This document shows positions 48,936 to 57,887 of a DNA stretch of 64,000 nucleotides, piece after piece. Every line of letters starts with the position of its first letter. Position 1 is the first letter of the stretch. The notes beneath the pieces were generated by a model. It was not told the DNA's origin and made no database searches. It saw only the letters and a list, made by a program, of their open reading frames with translations. Source of the DNA: Pseudarthrobacter phenanthrenivorans Sphe3 (GTDB lineage: Bacteria; Actinomycetota; Actinomycetes; Actinomycetales; Micrococcaceae); NCBI RefSeq assembly GCF_000189535.1, contig NC_015145.1, positions 1,860,001-1,924,000 on the forward strand, read 5' to 3'. A program made the translations under genes and the position numbers.

Positions 48936-49004
48936 CCGGCTGGGTAAACGGCACAGGTCATTCCAAGCGAACAGCTGGTGAATTATGCTGTGCAAGGCAG
49001 CCGG
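48936..49004 (+). promoter_or_regulatory. Structured 5' leader of pit, candidate cis-regulatory RNA
   Basis: Three nested helices can be drawn. P1 is CCGGCTG (48936-48942) with CAGCCGG (48998-49004). P2 is GCACAG (48951-48956) with CTGTGC (48988-48993). P3 is CC-A-GC (48963-48968, one bulged A) with GC-TGG (48974-48978) closed by GAACA. A-rich linkers (GGTAAACG, GGAAACGAAACC) surround them. The fold starts about 10 nt after the predicted transcript start. It does not match a riboswitch class I can name. Confidence 0.45.
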
Positions 49005-49048
49005 GGAAACGAAACCGCTGAACGTCATCTCTGCAGATTGGGCAACAG

Positions 49049-50383
49049 GTGGACATCACCTTCATGGTGGCGCTGGTCATCGCACTGGCACTATTCTTCG
49101 ACTTCACGAACGGTTTCCATGACACCGCGAATGCCATGGCCACGCCCATCGCAACCGGTGCCATCAAACCGAAAACAGCGGTAACACTTGCTGCCATTCT
49201 GAACCTGGTGGGCGCGTTCCTTTCCACCGAGGTGGCCAAGACGGTTTCCGGCGGCATCATCCGTGAAGGCTCGGACGGCGTCCAAATCACGCCGGACATC
49301 ATCTTCGCCGGGTTGATGGGAGCCATCCTGTGGAACATGATCACGTGGCTCAAGGGCCTGCCGTCCAGTTCCTCCCACGCGCTGTTCGGCGGGCTCATTG
49401 GTGCCGCCATCGCGGGCATCGGCTTCAATTCGATCAATCTCGCGGGCCTCATGCAGAAGGTCATCCTCCCCGCGATCTTCGCACCGCTCATCGCCGGCAT
49501 CGTGGCCTACATCTGCACCCGCCTCGCCTACGCCCTGACCTCACGGCACGATCCCGAGACCGGCAGCAAGCTCACCCAGAAACGCGGCGGATTCCGGACC
49601 GGACAGATTTTCACGTCCAGCCTGGTAGCCCTGGCGCACGGCACCAACGACGCCCAGAAGACCATGGGCATCATCACACTGGTCCTGATCGCCGCCGGCA
49701 CACAGGAGCCGGGTTCCGGCCCGCAGTTCTGGGTCATCGCAGCCTGTGCCTTCGCCATCGCCATCGGCACCTACGCCGGCGGCTGGCGGATCATCCGCAC
49801 CATGGGTGCCGGCCTCACCGAGGTCAAGCCCGCCCAGGGCTTCGCAGCGGAAACCAGCACCGCCTCAGCCATCCTGGCCTCCTCGCACCTGGGCTTCGCG
49901 CTGTCCACCACCCAGGTGGCGTCCGGCTCAGTGATCGGCTCAGGCATGGGCCGGAAGGGAACCAGCGTCCGCTGGAGCATGGTGGGCAAAATCGCCCTCG
50001 GCTGGCTCTTCACCCTTCCTGCCGCAGGCATCGTGGGGGCGCTGACCGCCCTCCTGGTCAAGACCGGGGTGGTGGGCGTCCTGATCGCCGCTGTCGCCGG
50101 CACGGCGGCCGTGCTGTTCATGTTCTTCTACTCACGCAAATCCGCCGTGGGCCACCACAACGCCATCGAGGTGGAGGAGGCCGGGCAGGCTGTCCGGTTC
50201 GCCAAGAAGAAGGCGAGGGCCCGTGCCCGTGCCGACGCCAAGGCCAAGGCCCAGGCCCAGGCGGACGCCAAAGCCAAGAACGGCACCAAGGCGCAGGCAC
50301 CGGCCGGCGCTGACAACAACACCCCCGACTCGCAGGCCGAGGCCGGATCCGAGGCCATGACAACGAAGGATGCCCAGCGATGA
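49049..50383 (+). CDS. Inorganic phosphate transporter, Pit family
   Basis: 444 residues, about ten membrane helices, proton/metal-phosphate symport. Both family repeats show the signature: FTNGFHDTANAMATPIATG near residue 13 and ALAHGTNDAQKTMGI mid-protein. The last 60 residues are an unusual cytoplasmic tail rich in Lys, Ala, Arg and Gln (KARARARADAKAKAQAQ), not needed for transport. It starts at GTG 49049 without a clear ribosome site but after a foldable leader. A 72-residue membrane protein overlaps its 3' end by 4 bp. Confidence 0.95.
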   Translation: MDITFMVALVIALALFFDFTNGFHDTANAMATPIATGAIKPKTAVTLAAILNLVGAFLSTEVAKTVSGGIIREGSDGVQITPDIIFAGLMGAILWNMITWLKGLPSSSSHALFGGLIGAAIAGIGFNSINLAGLMQKVILPAIFAPLIAGIVAYICTRLAYALTSRHDPETGSKLTQKRGGFRTGQIFTSSLVALAHGTNDAQKTMGIITLVLIAAGTQEPGSGPQFWVIAACAFAIAIGTYAGGWRIIRTMGAGLTEVKPAQGFAAETSTASAILASSHLGFALSTTQVASGSVIGSGMGRKGTSVRWSMVGKIALGWLFTLPAAGIVGALTALLVKTGVVGVLIAAVAGTAAVLFMFFYSRKSAVGHHNAIEVEEAGQAVRFAKKKARARARADAKAKAQAQADAKAKNGTKAQAPAGADNNTPDSQAEAGSEAMTTKDAQR

Positions 50384-50598
50384 AGTGGTTGGAACTGGTG
50401 ACCGTGGCCGGTGCCACGCTGGCGGCTGCAGTAACAGTGGTGGTCCTGTACTCGCTGGGCGTGAGGCTGACTGCCATCGCGGGAGACGCACAGGCCTCCC
50501 CGGGCTTCAAACGGTCCCTGGCGTATGTGTGCTTCGGGCTCTGCGGCCTGGCCGTCCTCTTCGGCCTCTACCTGATCATTCCCTACTTCTCCGGCTGA
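50380..50598 (+). CDS. Small membrane protein coupled to pit
   Basis: 72 residues with two membrane segments, about 7-30 (VTVAGATLAAAVTVVVLYSLG) and 49-70 (VCFGLCGLAVLFGLYLIIPYF). The start overlaps the pit stop (ATGA), so the two are translated together, and a small accessory subunit or regulator of the phosphate transporter is a fair guess. Family not named. Confidence 0.8.
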   Translation: MKWLELVTVAGATLAAAVTVVVLYSLGVRLTAIAGDAQASPGFKRSLAYVCFGLCGLAVLFGLYLIIPYFSG

Positions 50599-50642
50599 CA
50601 CTGCCTCTGGCAGCCCCATGGGCGGTTGGCTAGGCTTGGCCC

Positions 50643-51209
50643 ATGCCACGCACCCAGTACTACGTCGCCGCGTCCCTGGACGGTTTTATTGCCACCCCCA
50701 CAGATGACCTGGGCTGGCTGCTGCAGTTCGATGGTTTCGAGGGCGGCCAGGAAAGCTACGAGTCGTTCATGGAGAACGTGGGCTGCATCGTCATGGGCGG
50801 CGAAACCTACGCCTGGCTCCTCGAAAACGAGCCTGACAAGTGGCCTTACCCGGGTACGCCGGCTTACGTCTTCACGCGTCACGAGTATGCGGCGCCGGCA
50901 GGGGCAGACGTCACCTTCGTCCGCGGGGATGTCACCGAATTCGTGGCGGACTTTGAACGCGATGCGGGCGGCAGGAACACCTGGGTTGTGGGCGGCGGAA
51001 ACCTCGCCGCCCAGTTCGCCGACGCCGGGCTGCTGGACGAGATCATCCTTTCGGTGATTCCCGTGGTCCTGGGGGAGGGCAAGCGGCTGCTCCCGCTGAA
51101 AGGCCCGACGCCGCCCCTTGAGTTGACCGGTTCGCGCACCATGGGCAGGGGAATCGTTGAGCTGCGGTACCTTCTGAAAGGCAGCTCAGCCGGCGGGCCC
51201 GGCGCCTGA
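50643..51209 (+). CDS. Dihydrofolate reductase-family protein
   Basis: 188 residues, RibD-like reductase fold: QYYVAASLDGFIATPTDDL, CIVMGGETYAWLL and WVVGGGNLAAQFADAGLLDEIILSVIPV, the three usual motifs. Third member of this family in the window. ATG 50643 is 6 nt after TAGGCT, a leaderless start. The 3' end overlaps the convergent thioesterase gene by 24 bp. Substrate unknown. Confidence 0.87.
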   Translation: MPRTQYYVAASLDGFIATPTDDLGWLLQFDGFEGGQESYESFMENVGCIVMGGETYAWLLENEPDKWPYPGTPAYVFTRHEYAAPAGADVTFVRGDVTEFVADFERDAGGRNTWVVGGGNLAAQFADAGLLDEIILSVIPVVLGEGKRLLPLKGPTPPLELTGSRTMGRGIVELRYLLKGSSAGGPGA

Positions 51210-51689
51210 GCCTTCCTGTCCCTGCGGCGGCACATTGTCCCGGAGCATGTTCGTGATCCGGGCGGTGGACAGCCGGCGCCCCTGCTCGTCGGTCATGACG
51301 ATTTCGTGGGTTGCCAGGGTCCGGCCCAGGTGGATGGCTGTACAGGTTCCAGTGACGGTGCCGGAGGCAATGGAGCGGTGATGCGTGGCGTTGACCTCAA
51401 TGCCCACGGCGTGGCGGTCCGGCCCCGCGTGCATGCCTGCGGAAAACGAACCCAGCGTCTCAGCCAGCACCACATGGGCGCCGCCGTGCAGGATGCCGGC
51501 CACCTGCGTATTGCCCTCCACCGGCATGGTGGCAATACTCCGTTCGGGGCTCATTTCCAGGAACTGGATCCCCATTTTCACCACCAGGGCGCCGATCCCG
51601 AACCTGGCAAGCCAACCGTGCAGATGTCCTGGGATGCCGGCAGCGGCCAACTCCTCGTCGAAACGTCCGGGCGTGAAATTGTCCATCAT
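51186..51689 (-). CDS. PaaI-type hotdog-fold thioesterase
   Basis: 167 residues. VAGILHGGAHVVLAETLGS is the hallmark helix with catalytic Glu/Asp region, followed by GIEVNATHHRSIASGTVTG and the C-terminal strand. Such enzymes hydrolyse aromatic or acyl-CoA thioesters. ATG 51689 or the adjacent 51686 may start the protein. It is divergent from polA, separated by only 19 bp, so their promoters overlap. Confidence 0.87.
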   Translation of the reverse strand: MMDNFTPGRFDEELAAAGIPGHLHGWLARFGIGALVVKMGIQFLEMSPERSIATMPVEGNTQVAGILHGGAHVVLAETLGSFSAGMHAGPDRHAVGIEVNATHHRSIASGTVTGTCTAIHLGRTLATHEIVMTDEQGRRLSTARITNMLRDNVPPQGQEGSGAGPAG

Positions 51690-51708
51690 GGCAACTAGGC
51701 TGGCACCT

Positions 51709-54567
51709 GTGAGTGAAACAACCAAACCGGCCCCTTTCCCGTCCCAAACCCTGCAGGAAGACAATCCAGCCCAGGGTTCCGACTCCCTTGGGGCTGCTGC
51801 AGCCGGGGAAGGCGCGGGCCAGGGCAAGGCTCCGGCCCAGGCGGGCGGATCAGTTTCAGCTACCGCCGCTCCGGTGGTTCCCATCACAGGGCAGCCCCGG
51901 CTGCTGGTCCTGGACGGCCACTCCATGGCCTTCCGCGCGTTTTTTGCGTTGCCTGCGGACAAGTTCTCCACCGCCAACGGGCAGCACACCAACGCCATTC
52001 ACGGATTCACGTCCATGCTGATCAACCTCATCAAGGAGCAGCAGCCCACCCACGTTGCCGTGGCATTCGACGTCTCGGACGAAACCACCCACCGCAAAAC
52101 CGAGTACACCGAGTACAAGGGGGGACGGAACGAGACCCCCCGGGAGATGAACAACCAGATCGACCTGATTGCGCAGGTGATGGAAGCCTGGGGCATCAAG
52201 ACCATCACCATGCCCGGGTACGAGGCCGACGACATCCTGGCCACCCTGGCAACCATGGGCGAAAAGGCCGGTTTCGAAGTCCTGCTGGTGACGGGAGACC
52301 GCGACGCCTTCCAGCTCATCAATGACAACGTCTTCGTGCTGTACCCGAAGAAGGGCGTCAGCGACATCCCGCGGTTGGACGCCGCCGCCATCGAAGCGAA
52401 GTACTTCGTGCCGCCGTCCCGGTACTCTGACCTCGCCGCGCTGGTGGGGGAGACGGCGGACAACCTCCCCGGAGTCCCGGGCGTGGGACCCAAGACAGCC
52501 GCAAAGTGGATCAACCTTTACGGCGGACTGGATGGAGTCCTGGAACACCTGGACTCCATCGGGGGGAAAGTCGGCGACGCGCTGCGGGAAAACGTCGAAG
52601 CCGTCAAGCGGAACCGGCGGCTCAATGAGCTTCACACTGACCTGGCACTCCCCGTCACGCTCGATGACCTGTACCAGCCCCGGCCCAACCAGGCGGCGCT
52701 GGAAGACCTCTTCGACAAGCTCGAGTTCAAGACCATCCGCAGCCGGCTGTTCGCGCTCTACGGTGACGAGGACAGCCCCGCCGCGGAGCGCGAGAGCATC
52801 GAAACCCCGGAGTACACCGTTCCGGCCGGGGCCGAAGAGCTCCAGGCGTTCCTCGCCGGCGGCGCGGGGCAGCGGTCAGCCCTGGCCGTGGACCTCATTC
52901 CCGGGCGGATCGGCGAGGACGCCGCCGCCCTGGCCATTGTCCGGGACGGTGCCGCCGCCTACATCGACCTTGCCGGCCAGGACGCCGAGTCGGAAAACGT
53001 CCTGGCCGGATGGCTTCGTGACCCCGAGTCACCCAAGGTCCTGCATGGCTTCAAGGCCGCGCTCAAGGCGCTGACCTCGCGGGGGCTGGAACTGGAAGGG
53101 GTGGTTGACGACACCTCCATCTCGGGCTATCTCATCCAGCCGGACCGCCGCACCTATGAACTCGCCGAGCTCGCCCAGCACCACCTGAACGTCGGGATCC
53201 CGCAGGCCACCGCCAAGGCGGGCCAGCTGGAACTGTCCTTCGACGGGGAGGACGAAGCCGCCGCCGACGCACTCGTCCAGTCGGCCGCCGTCGTGCAGGC
53301 CCTCAGCCGCTACTTCGAAGGCGAACTGAAGGAGCGCCGGGCCGAGGAACTCCTGTCCACGCTGGAACTGCCGGTCAGCCGGGTCCTGGCGGACATGGAA
53401 CTCGCCGGCATCGGCATCGACATGGCGCGCATGGACGATCAGCTCGCCGACCTGGCCCGGGTAATTGACCAGGCACAGGAGCAGGCGTTCGCGGCGATCG
53501 GCCACGAGGTCAATCTGGGCTCGCCAAAACAGCTCCAGACTGTCCTGTTCGAGGAACTACAGCTGCCCAAGACCAAGAAGATCAAGTCCGGGTACACCAC
53601 GGACGCGGCATCCCTCAAGAACCTCCTGGAGAAAACCGGCCATGAGTTCCTGGTCCAGCTCATGGCGCACCGTGAGGCCGCCAAGCTGCGCCAAATGCTG
53701 GAATCGCTGAAGAAGTCCGTGGCGGAGGACGGCCGCATTCACACCACCTATGCACAGAACGTGGCGGCCACGGGCCGGATCTCCTCAAACAATCCCAACC
53801 TGCAGAACATCCCCATCCGCAGCGAGGAAGGTCGCAGGGTCCGCGGAATCTTCGTGGTGGGGGAAGGCTACGAGTGCCTGCTGTCCGCCGACTACTCGCA
53901 GATCGAAATGCGGATCATGGCGCACCTCTCCGGGGACCAGGGCCTGATCCAGGCGTACAAGGACGGCGAGGACCTGCACCGGTTCGTGGGATCCAATATC
54001 TTCCACGTGCCCGCCGAGGAAGTCACCAGCGCCATGCGCTCCAAGGTGAAAGCCATGTCCTATGGACTCGCTTACGGCCTGACGTCGTTCGGCCTGTCCA
54101 AGCAGCTGGAAATTTCCGTGGACGAGGCCCGCACGCTCATGAAGGAGTACTTCGACCGCTTCGGCGCGGTCCGTGACTACCTCCGCGGCGTGGTGGACCA
54201 GGCCCGCGTGGACGGCTACACCGCAACCATTGAGGGACGCCGCCGGTACCTGCCGGACCTGACCAGCACAGACCGGCAGCTCCGGGAAAACGCAGAGCGC
54301 ATCGCCCTCAACAGCCCCATCCAGGGTTCAGCTGCGGACATCATCAAGCGTGCCATGCTGGGTGTCCACGCCGAGCTGAAGGCGCAAGGGCTCGCATCAC
54401 GGATGCTGCTCCAGGTCCATGACGAACTCGTCCTGGAGGTCGCGCCCGGGGAACGCGGCGCCGTGGAGAAACTGGTGACTGACCAGATGGCGGCCGCAGC
54501 GGACCTCAGCGTCCCGCTCGAAGTCCAGATCGGCGTCGGGCCCAGCTGGTACGACGCCGGCCACTAG
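51709..54567 (+). CDS. polA: DNA polymerase I
   Basis: 952 residues. An unusual 55-residue Pro/Ala/Gly-rich N-terminal extension precedes the 5' nuclease (LLVLDGHSMAFRAFF, GYEADDILATLA, VTGDRDAFQL). The middle 3'-5' exonuclease domain lacks its acidic catalytic residues (LAVDLIPGR where DxE is expected), so proofreading is absent, as in mycobacterial PolA. The polymerase has motif A (LSADYSQIEMR, D728), motif B (KVKAMSYGLAYG) and motif C (VHDELVLE, D905/E906). GTG 51709 lies 7 nt after TAGGCT and is probably leaderless. Confidence 0.96.
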   Translation: MSETTKPAPFPSQTLQEDNPAQGSDSLGAAAAGEGAGQGKAPAQAGGSVSATAAPVVPITGQPRLLVLDGHSMAFRAFFALPADKFSTANGQHTNAIHGFTSMLINLIKEQQPTHVAVAFDVSDETTHRKTEYTEYKGGRNETPREMNNQIDLIAQVMEAWGIKTITMPGYEADDILATLATMGEKAGFEVLLVTGDRDAFQLINDNVFVLYPKKGVSDIPRLDAAAIEAKYFVPPSRYSDLAALVGETADNLPGVPGVGPKTAAKWINLYGGLDGVLEHLDSIGGKVGDALRENVEAVKRNRRLNELHTDLALPVTLDDLYQPRPNQAALEDLFDKLEFKTIRSRLFALYGDEDSPAAERESIETPEYTVPAGAEELQAFLAGGAGQRSALAVDLIPGRIGEDAAALAIVRDGAAAYIDLAGQDAESENVLAGWLRDPESPKVLHGFKAALKALTSRGLELEGVVDDTSISGYLIQPDRRTYELAELAQHHLNVGIPQATAKAGQLELSFDGEDEAAADALVQSAAVVQALSRYFEGELKERRAEELLSTLELPVSRVLADMELAGIGIDMARMDDQLADLARVIDQAQEQAFAAIGHEVNLGSPKQLQTVLFEELQLPKTKKIKSGYTTDAASLKNLLEKTGHEFLVQLMAHREAAKLRQMLESLKKSVAEDGRIHTTYAQNVAATGRISSNNPNLQNIPIRSEEGRRVRGIFVVGEGYECLLSADYSQIEMRIMAHLSGDQGLIQAYKDGEDLHRFVGSNIFHVPAEEVTSAMRSKVKAMSYGLAYGLTSFGLSKQLEISVDEARTLMKEYFDRFGAVRDYLRGVVDQARVDGYTATIEGRRRYLPDLTSTDRQLRENAERIALNSPIQGSAADIIKRAMLGVHAELKAQGLASRMLLQVHDELVLEVAPGERGAVEKLVTDQMAAAADLSVPLEVQIGVGPSWYDAGH

Positions 54568-54599
54568 GGTCTTCAAGGTCGGCTGACAGGGCGCAGGGA

Positions 54600-54635
54600 A
54601 ACGGTCCGGCTCCCATCGTGGGGTGCCGGACCGTT
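54600..54635. terminator. Bidirectional hairpin between polA and the permease gene
   Basis: An 11-bp perfect stem, AACGGTCCGGC (54600-54610) with GCCGGACCGTT (54625-54635), and a 14-nt loop. It lies in the 91-bp gap between convergent stops and could end both transcripts. Confidence 0.7.
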
Positions 54636-54658
54636 CCTGTGCCGTGCTAAACCGGGTG

Positions 54659-56119
54659 TCAGCTGCTTCTGGTTGCTTCCTGACGGCGCTGCTTGAGCCG
54701 TTCGAGAAGGCGGTGTTCAGAATCTTCGCCAGGGGCAATCCCGGCTGGAATGCGGAAGAAAAGAACCAGTCCGAGCAGCCACCAGAGTCCGAAGAGTATC
54801 CACGGCGGAGGGGTAAGGGCTGCCGGCATACCGGGAAGGTAGAGGCTGAGCAGTCCAACGCACAGGACCACGGCGGCAATGCCTATAGCGATGCCGCCGT
54901 TGCCCCTTCCGCCGACGCGGAGCGGCCGGTCCATGTTCGGCTCACGGCGTCGGAGGATCACGAACACCACCGAAACCAGGATGTAGGCGATGACGATACT
55001 CGGTGCGCCGGAGTCCACCAGCCAGCCCAGCATCGATACGCCAAAGAACGGCGCGATGAAGGACAGCACGCCGACAAACAGGAGTGCGTTTGCGGGGGTG
55101 CGATACTTCGGGTGCAGCTTGCCGAACCATGCCGGGAGCATGCCGGAACGGGCCATCGAGTACATCAGCCGGGAGGCGCCCAGGAGCAGGGAGTTCCAGG
55201 ATGTCAGGATCCCGGCGATACCGCCGGCAATCAGGATTTTCGCCATGATGTCACTGCCGAACAATGCGCCCATGGCATCGGCTGTGGCTATGTCGGCCTG
55301 GGCGATGTCTCCTGCCGGCATTGCGGAGGATGTGGTCACCACGGTCATGACGTACCACACCGTTGCGAGCAGGACGGCGACGACGACGAGCCGGCCGATC
55401 TGGCGGGCCGGAATATTGACTTCTTCCGCGGACTGGGGGATTACGTCAAAGCCCACAAACAAGAACGGGACCACAACCAGTACGGCGAAGTAGCCGTTGA
55501 GGCCGCCCGTGAAGAACGGCTCCATGTTGCTTGCGGCGCCGCCGGTGATGGAACCGAAGACAAGCACAAGGCCGATGACCAGCAGGAAAACCACCACGAA
55601 CGTCTGGGCAGCCCCGGCGAGTTTCACACCCAGGATGTTGATGCCGGTGATCACCACCGCGGCAACCGCTCCCACCAGCGCCCATGTCAGATGGACCTGG
55701 TAGCCGGCTACTTCCCAGAGCGGGATCTGGCTGAGGTCCGGGAAGAGGTATTGCGCCGTTCGGGGCAGCGCCACCGCTTCGAAGGCGACGATCGTGATGT
55801 ATCCGCCGGTGATCGCCCAAGACCCGATAAAGGACCACCGGGGGCCCATTCCGCGCAGCAGGAAGTTGTGCTCCCCGCCCGCCTTGGGCATGGCCGCCGT
55901 GAGTTCGGCGTAGGTCAGGCCCACCACAGCCATGATGGCGCCGCCAGTGACCATGGCCAGGACCGCGCCCATCGTCCCGGCGGAAGCGATCCAGCCGCCG
56001 GTGAGCACTACCCAGCCAAACCCGATCATCGCACCGAAGCCGAGCGCCAAGGCGTCCCAGTTGCCCAAAACCTTCAGCAGGGAAGTATCTGGACTTTGTT
56101 CAGCTTGGGAAGTTGCCAT
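54659..56119 (-). CDS. APC-family amino acid/polyamine permease
   Basis: 486 residues with about 12 membrane helices. GFGAMIGFGWVVLTGGW near the N-terminus is the unwound substrate helix, and EAVALPRTAQYLF and FLFVGFDVIPQSAEEVNIP further on are typical of the amino acid-polyamine-organocation superfamily. The last 30 residues are hydrophilic. The transported substrate cannot be read. ATG 56119 starts directly before the first helix region. No enzyme gene is adjacent to indicate a substrate. Confidence 0.88.
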   Translation of the reverse strand: MATSQAEQSPDTSLLKVLGNWDALALGFGAMIGFGWVVLTGGWIASAGTMGAVLAMVTGGAIMAVVGLTYAELTAAMPKAGGEHNFLLRGMGPRWSFIGSWAITGGYITIVAFEAVALPRTAQYLFPDLSQIPLWEVAGYQVHLTWALVGAVAAVVITGINILGVKLAGAAQTFVVVFLLVIGLVLVFGSITGGAASNMEPFFTGGLNGYFAVLVVVPFLFVGFDVIPQSAEEVNIPARQIGRLVVVAVLLATVWYVMTVVTTSSAMPAGDIAQADIATADAMGALFGSDIMAKILIAGGIAGILTSWNSLLLGASRLMYSMARSGMLPAWFGKLHPKYRTPANALLFVGVLSFIAPFFGVSMLGWLVDSGAPSIVIAYILVSVVFVILRRREPNMDRPLRVGGRGNGGIAIGIAAVVLCVGLLSLYLPGMPAALTPPPWILFGLWWLLGLVLFFRIPAGIAPGEDSEHRLLERLKQRRQEATRSS

Positions 56120-56361
56120 GTGTCCTCGCTAGGGTTGCCGGTATTGGGATTGGAGTCGTGGCACGGTTCACAGACACACGCTTGTGAGCTGCGTCACGTA
56201 CTTCTCCACGGTAGTCCTATCCGGTGTTCGGCACACTGTGCGGAGGTACAGGGCGCGCCGGTCCGGTCTGAGCAGGTTTCCCAAAGGGAGGCGGCGCCAC
56301 GGATAGGGCACACCCCGGCGGTGCTGGTCAGGCGCCGGTTTTCTTGGCTAGGCTCAAGTGC

Positions 56362-57660
56362 GTGGCTGAAATGAGTGGGGACTACGAAATCCGGCGCTTT
56401 GGCGCCGTGTCGGCCGGCAAGGACGGCTACGCCGAAGCGGAAACCTGGAGCCGGGCGGTGTCCTTCGGGTTCCATGAGGCCACCCGGACCCCGGACCACG
56501 TGGCAAAAGCCCTGGCGACGTACGAGGCGGACGGGCGGATCCTGACCGGCGTGTACCAGACCGGGACAGTGGCGCCGTCGGCCCTGCCCGCTGAGGTGCC
56601 CGTGGCAACGTTCGCAACGTTCCGCAAGAGCCTCAATGTTGGTTTCGGCCGTACCGTGGACGCCCACCTGGTCACCTCGGTGACGGTGCGCACGTCGCAC
56701 CGGCGGCGCGGCCTGCTGCGGCAGATGATGACCGAGGATCTCCGGCTTGCCAAGGACGATGGGGTAGCGGTGGCAGCGCTGACCGCATCAGAGGGGACCA
56801 TCTACGGTCGCTTCGGCTACGGCGTGGCCAGCTTCGAACGGACCGTCAAGGTTGACACCACCGCCCGTTTCGGGCTGCACCACAAACCAACCGGCAGCGT
56901 GGAAGTGGCAGACCCAAAGGCGCTGCTGCAGCTTGCCCCGGACGTCTTCGACCAGGTGCACCGGCAGACTCCAGGCTCCATCGGCCGGCAGGACTGGTAC
57001 CGGCAGCTGGCCTCGGGTTCCCTGGGCCGGGACGGAAAGGAAGATCCGGCCGTCAAGGTGGCGCTCCACTACGGCCCCGGCGGCGAGGTGGACGGCTACG
57101 TCTCCTACAAGTTCCTCGGCTGGGACACCGAGCCCTTCACGGTTGAAGTAGTGGACCTGCTGGCGGGCAGCAACGACGCCTACCTCGAACTCTGGCAGTT
57201 CCTGGGCGCTATCGACCTCGTGGAACGCGTCTCCTGGACGGAAGCACCGCTGGACGACCCGCTGGCCTGGGCCCTGGACGATCCGCGCTGCATCGATTCC
57301 TCCGACAGCCGTGACATGCTCTGGCTCCGGATCCTCGACGTCCCTGCTGCCCTGGCCGCCCGCAACTATCCCTCGGACGGGCGCCTGGTCCTGGACGTCC
57401 TGGACCCGCTCGGCTTCACGGACGGCAGGTTCGCGCTGACGGCAGACGGCGGGAAGGCCGCCGTCGAGCGCTTGCCGGACACCGCGAAGCCGGACCTGGC
57501 CCTGGACGTCTCCGCCCTGTCCTCCATCTATGTGGGCGGGGTCAGCCCGGTGACCCTGGCGGCGGCAGGCAGGATCCGCGAGCACACCGAAGGCTCAGCG
57601 CTCACGGCCCGGCAGATGTTCGCCGTCGAGCGGGCAACGCACTGCCTCACGCACTTCTAG
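56362..57660 (+). CDS. Eis-like GNAT acetyltransferase
   Basis: 432 residues with the three-part Eis layout: an N-terminal GNAT domain (SVTVRTSHRRRGLLRQMM, the acetyl-CoA loop; ASEGTIYGRFGYG), a second degenerate GNAT lobe and a C-terminal sterol-carrier-like domain ending in Phe, whose carboxylate acts in catalysis in Eis. Eis proteins acetylate amines of aminoglycosides and other molecules. GTG 56362 is chosen because TAGGCT lies 7 nt upstream (leaderless); a TTG 18 bp earlier is unlikely. Confidence 0.9.
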   Translation: MAEMSGDYEIRRFGAVSAGKDGYAEAETWSRAVSFGFHEATRTPDHVAKALATYEADGRILTGVYQTGTVAPSALPAEVPVATFATFRKSLNVGFGRTVDAHLVTSVTVRTSHRRRGLLRQMMTEDLRLAKDDGVAVAALTASEGTIYGRFGYGVASFERTVKVDTTARFGLHHKPTGSVEVADPKALLQLAPDVFDQVHRQTPGSIGRQDWYRQLASGSLGRDGKEDPAVKVALHYGPGGEVDGYVSYKFLGWDTEPFTVEVVDLLAGSNDAYLELWQFLGAIDLVERVSWTEAPLDDPLAWALDDPRCIDSSDSRDMLWLRILDVPAALAARNYPSDGRLVLDVLDPLGFTDGRFALTADGGKAAVERLPDTAKPDLALDVSALSSIYVGGVSPVTLAAAGRIREHTEGSALTARQMFAVERATHCLTHF

Positions 57661-57702
57661 GGCGCCCCGGTCCAAGGCACCCGCGCCCCCTTCGGAGTGC
57701 TT

Positions 57703-57732
57703 TTGACCCGTGTTGTGCCCAGCAACTAGAAT
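57703..57732 (+). promoter_or_regulatory. Strong promoter of rpsA
   Basis: TTGACC (57703-57708), 18-bp spacer, TAGAAT (57727-57732). Transcription from about 57739 would leave a leader near 150 nt. The leader includes a GGTCAG/CTGACC hairpin (57825-57830, 57851-57856) close to the ribosome site, which might be used for S1 autoregulation. Confidence 0.65.
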
Positions 57733-57887
57733 GAACGGGCGTGTGTTAGGTGTGCCCAGTTTTGGTTGCATGTGAACACCGCGCAATCAGGATGACCCGG
57801 CAATTCCGCCGCGCTCCGCCTCCAGGTCAGTACCCGGAAGTGGTGGTCGCCTGACCAACTAACTATCCACAACGGAGCCCCTACTAC

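Noticed and set aside
48926..49048. Assignment of the pit leader to c-di-AMP (ydaO), cobalamin, c-di-GMP or another known riboswitch
   Set aside because: Short resemblances such as GGTGAAT were seen, but the full conserved cores of these classes are not present, so only an unclassified structured leader is reported.
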